Part shown: piece after piece, positions 4,734 through 5,640 of the stretch
Numbering within the stretch: position 1 is the first letter of the stretch
How the letters are laid out: the number at the start of each line of letters is the position of its first letter
NCBI GenBank assembly: GCA_005888335.1
Contig: VAWY01000274.1
Span: forward strand, 1 to 5,640
Reading direction: 5' to 3'
Source: Actinomycetota bacterium
GTDB lineage: Bacteria; Actinomycetota; Thermoleophilia; Solirubrobacterales; Solirubrobacteraceae
DNA: 5,640 nucleotides
The notes under the pieces: generated by a model
Told to the model about the DNA's origin: nothing
The model's database searches: none
The model's input: only the letters and a program-made list of their open reading frames with translations
Made by a program: the position numbers and the translations under genes

Positions 4734-5640
4734 TTGGCGTCGTTCGCCGGAGGCTGTAGAACCGAGCGCCTGCCGAGCCTCCAGGACATCGTCGACGCGC
4801 TCGCTGATGACATCGGCCGCCCCGTGTCGGTCGAGGACCATCGGTTCCGGTTGCTCGCCTACAGCGCGCAGGACGCGACCGCGGACCCGGTCCGGCTCGC
4901 GTCGATCCTGCAGCGGCAGACCGCGCCGGAGGTCGCGGCCTGGTTGCGGACGCTCGACCTCGACCGCGCCGCCGGCCTGACCCGCGTCCCCGTCAACGAG
5001 GCGCTCGGCATGCAGGCGAGGACCTGCGCGCCGCTGCGCACCGGCGGTCGGGTCCACGGCTACCTGTGGGTCCTCGAAGGCGCCGGTCCGCTCGGCGCGC
5101 ACGAGCAGGAAGCGGTGGTAGGTGCCGCTCGCCGTCTGGCGGAGATCGTGGGCGAGGCCCGGCTCGTCGCCGACGCGCTCGCGAGCACCCGGCGCGATTG
5201 GTTGCGCCGGATCGCCGTCGCCGCGGACACGGATGCCGCGGAGCAGCTCCAGGCGTCCATGGGGTGGCCGCCCAGCGACGGCTTCGCCGCCCTCCTCGCC
5301 CGGTTCCCCGCGGGCCGGACGGGCGACGCGCTCGCCCGGCTGCTGCACGAACCCGACGTCGTTGCCGTCGATCACGGCGCCGACGTCCTGCTCCTGGTCC
5401 GCGTCACGCACGCGAGGCGACCCGCGACCGTCGGTCAGGCGCTGCGGCGTGCCGGCGCGGAGCTGGTCGCGATCGGCGGGACCGCCGCACTGGCGGGCTT
5501 CCCGCGCAGCCTGGAGGAGGCCGGACACGCGATGCTCGTCGCTCGGGCTGACGAGCGGATCGGCCCCGTCGTCGAGCACGCCCGCCTCGGCGCCGACGCG
5601 GTCGTCGCCGACCTCTGGACCCGCGCCGGCCGCCCGCCGG
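4734..5640 (+). CDS. PucR-type transcriptional regulator, partial at window end
   Basis: About 300 residues of a PucR/CdaR-like activator, open with no stop to the window edge. The N-terminal part (LPSLQDIVDALADDIGRPV, then HRFRLLAYSAQD, ASILQRQTAPEV and the GYLWVLEG block) is the ligand-sensing, GAF-like domain usual in actinobacterial members. The middle part (about residues 160-300: DWLRRIAVAAD, then HGADVLLLVRV and ELVAIGGTAAL) matches the linker domain that precedes the C-terminal PucR helix-turn-helix, which lies beyond the window. Such proteins activate neighbouring catabolic operons on binding a metabolite, so control of the divergent minus-strand operon is a fair inference. The start is uncertain: TTG 4734 is the only plausible nearby start codon and has no Shine-Dalgarno sequence, while GGAGG at 4749-4753 has no ATG, GTG or TTG at a suitable distance after it. 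Confidence 0.82.
   Translation, partial: MASFAGGCRTERLPSLQDIVDALADDIGRPVSVEDHRFRLLAYSAQDATADPVRLASILQRQTAPEVAAWLRTLDLDRAAGLTRVPVNEALGMQARTCAPLRTGGRVHGYLWVLEGAGPLGAHEQEAVVGAARRLAEIVGEARLVADALASTRRDWLRRIAVAADTDAAEQLQASMGWPPSDGFAALLARFPAGRTGDALARLLHEPDVVAVDHGADVLLLVRVTHARRPATVGQALRRAGAELVAIGGTAALAGFPRSLEEAGHAMLVARADERIGPVVEHARLGADAVVADLWTRAGRPP

Noticed and set aside
4644..5579. Minus-strand ORF of 311 residues opposite the regulator
   Set aside because: It mirrors the PucR-type coding frame on the plus strand, has no recognisable motif and has the acidic/Arg/Gly-rich make-up typical of shadow frames.
1..5640. CRISPR array or other tandem-repeat system
   Set aside because: No regularly spaced repeats with unique spacers were seen; the only direct repeats are the short pairs listed as features.

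Overview
The window is high-GC DNA that reads like an actinobacterium. The integrase subfamily, the regulator type and the GC-rich third codon positions would fit Thermoleophilia/Solirubrobacterales, but that placement is inference from remembered family resemblance. Much of the window is decayed. Only the VapBC-type toxin-antitoxin pair and the 5' part of the regulator at the right edge look like clean, intact coding sequence.

Left part (1-912): mostly without recognisable genes. The exception is a minus-strand pair of very short, overlapping reading frames (456-681), each with one hydrophobic segment. They are either two small membrane proteins or one two-segment membrane protein split by a frameshift. 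At 913-1520 lies a tight AbrB-type antitoxin / PIN-domain toxin operon, preceded by an 8-bp-phased direct repeat and a -10-like box that could serve autoregulation.

Middle part (1556-2720): the trace of an integrated element. It holds a dyad, a pair of 15-bp direct repeats, the 3' half of a tRNA-Val(CAC) gene with a perfect T arm, a Rho-independent terminator, and then a minus-strand tyrosine recombinase whose 3' end faces the tRNA piece. The recombinase has lost its N-terminus, carries two compensating frameshifts, and has Cys where the nucleophilic Tyr should be, so it should be unable to recombine DNA.

Right part (2711-4647, minus strand): what remains of a catabolic operon that began with an enolase-superfamily (mandelate racemase/muconate lactonizing) gene, followed by a DAO-type FAD oxidoreductase and a zinc alcohol dehydrogenase. 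The enolase-family N-terminal domain is joined out of frame to the C-terminal three quarters of the oxidoreductase. The dehydrogenase N-terminal domain is joined to the truncated integrase. Two successive '5' piece of one gene to 3' piece of the next' junctions suggest two internal deletions (or, less likely, an assembly artefact). Divergent from the operon, a PucR-type regulator (about 4734 to the window end, plus strand) runs off the edge before its HTH domain. It probably controlled the operon, and it lacks an obvious start codon.

I found no convincing novel system. The most informative content is the dead integrase beside its tRNA attachment site, the two gene chimeras, and the unannotated small membrane ORF pair.
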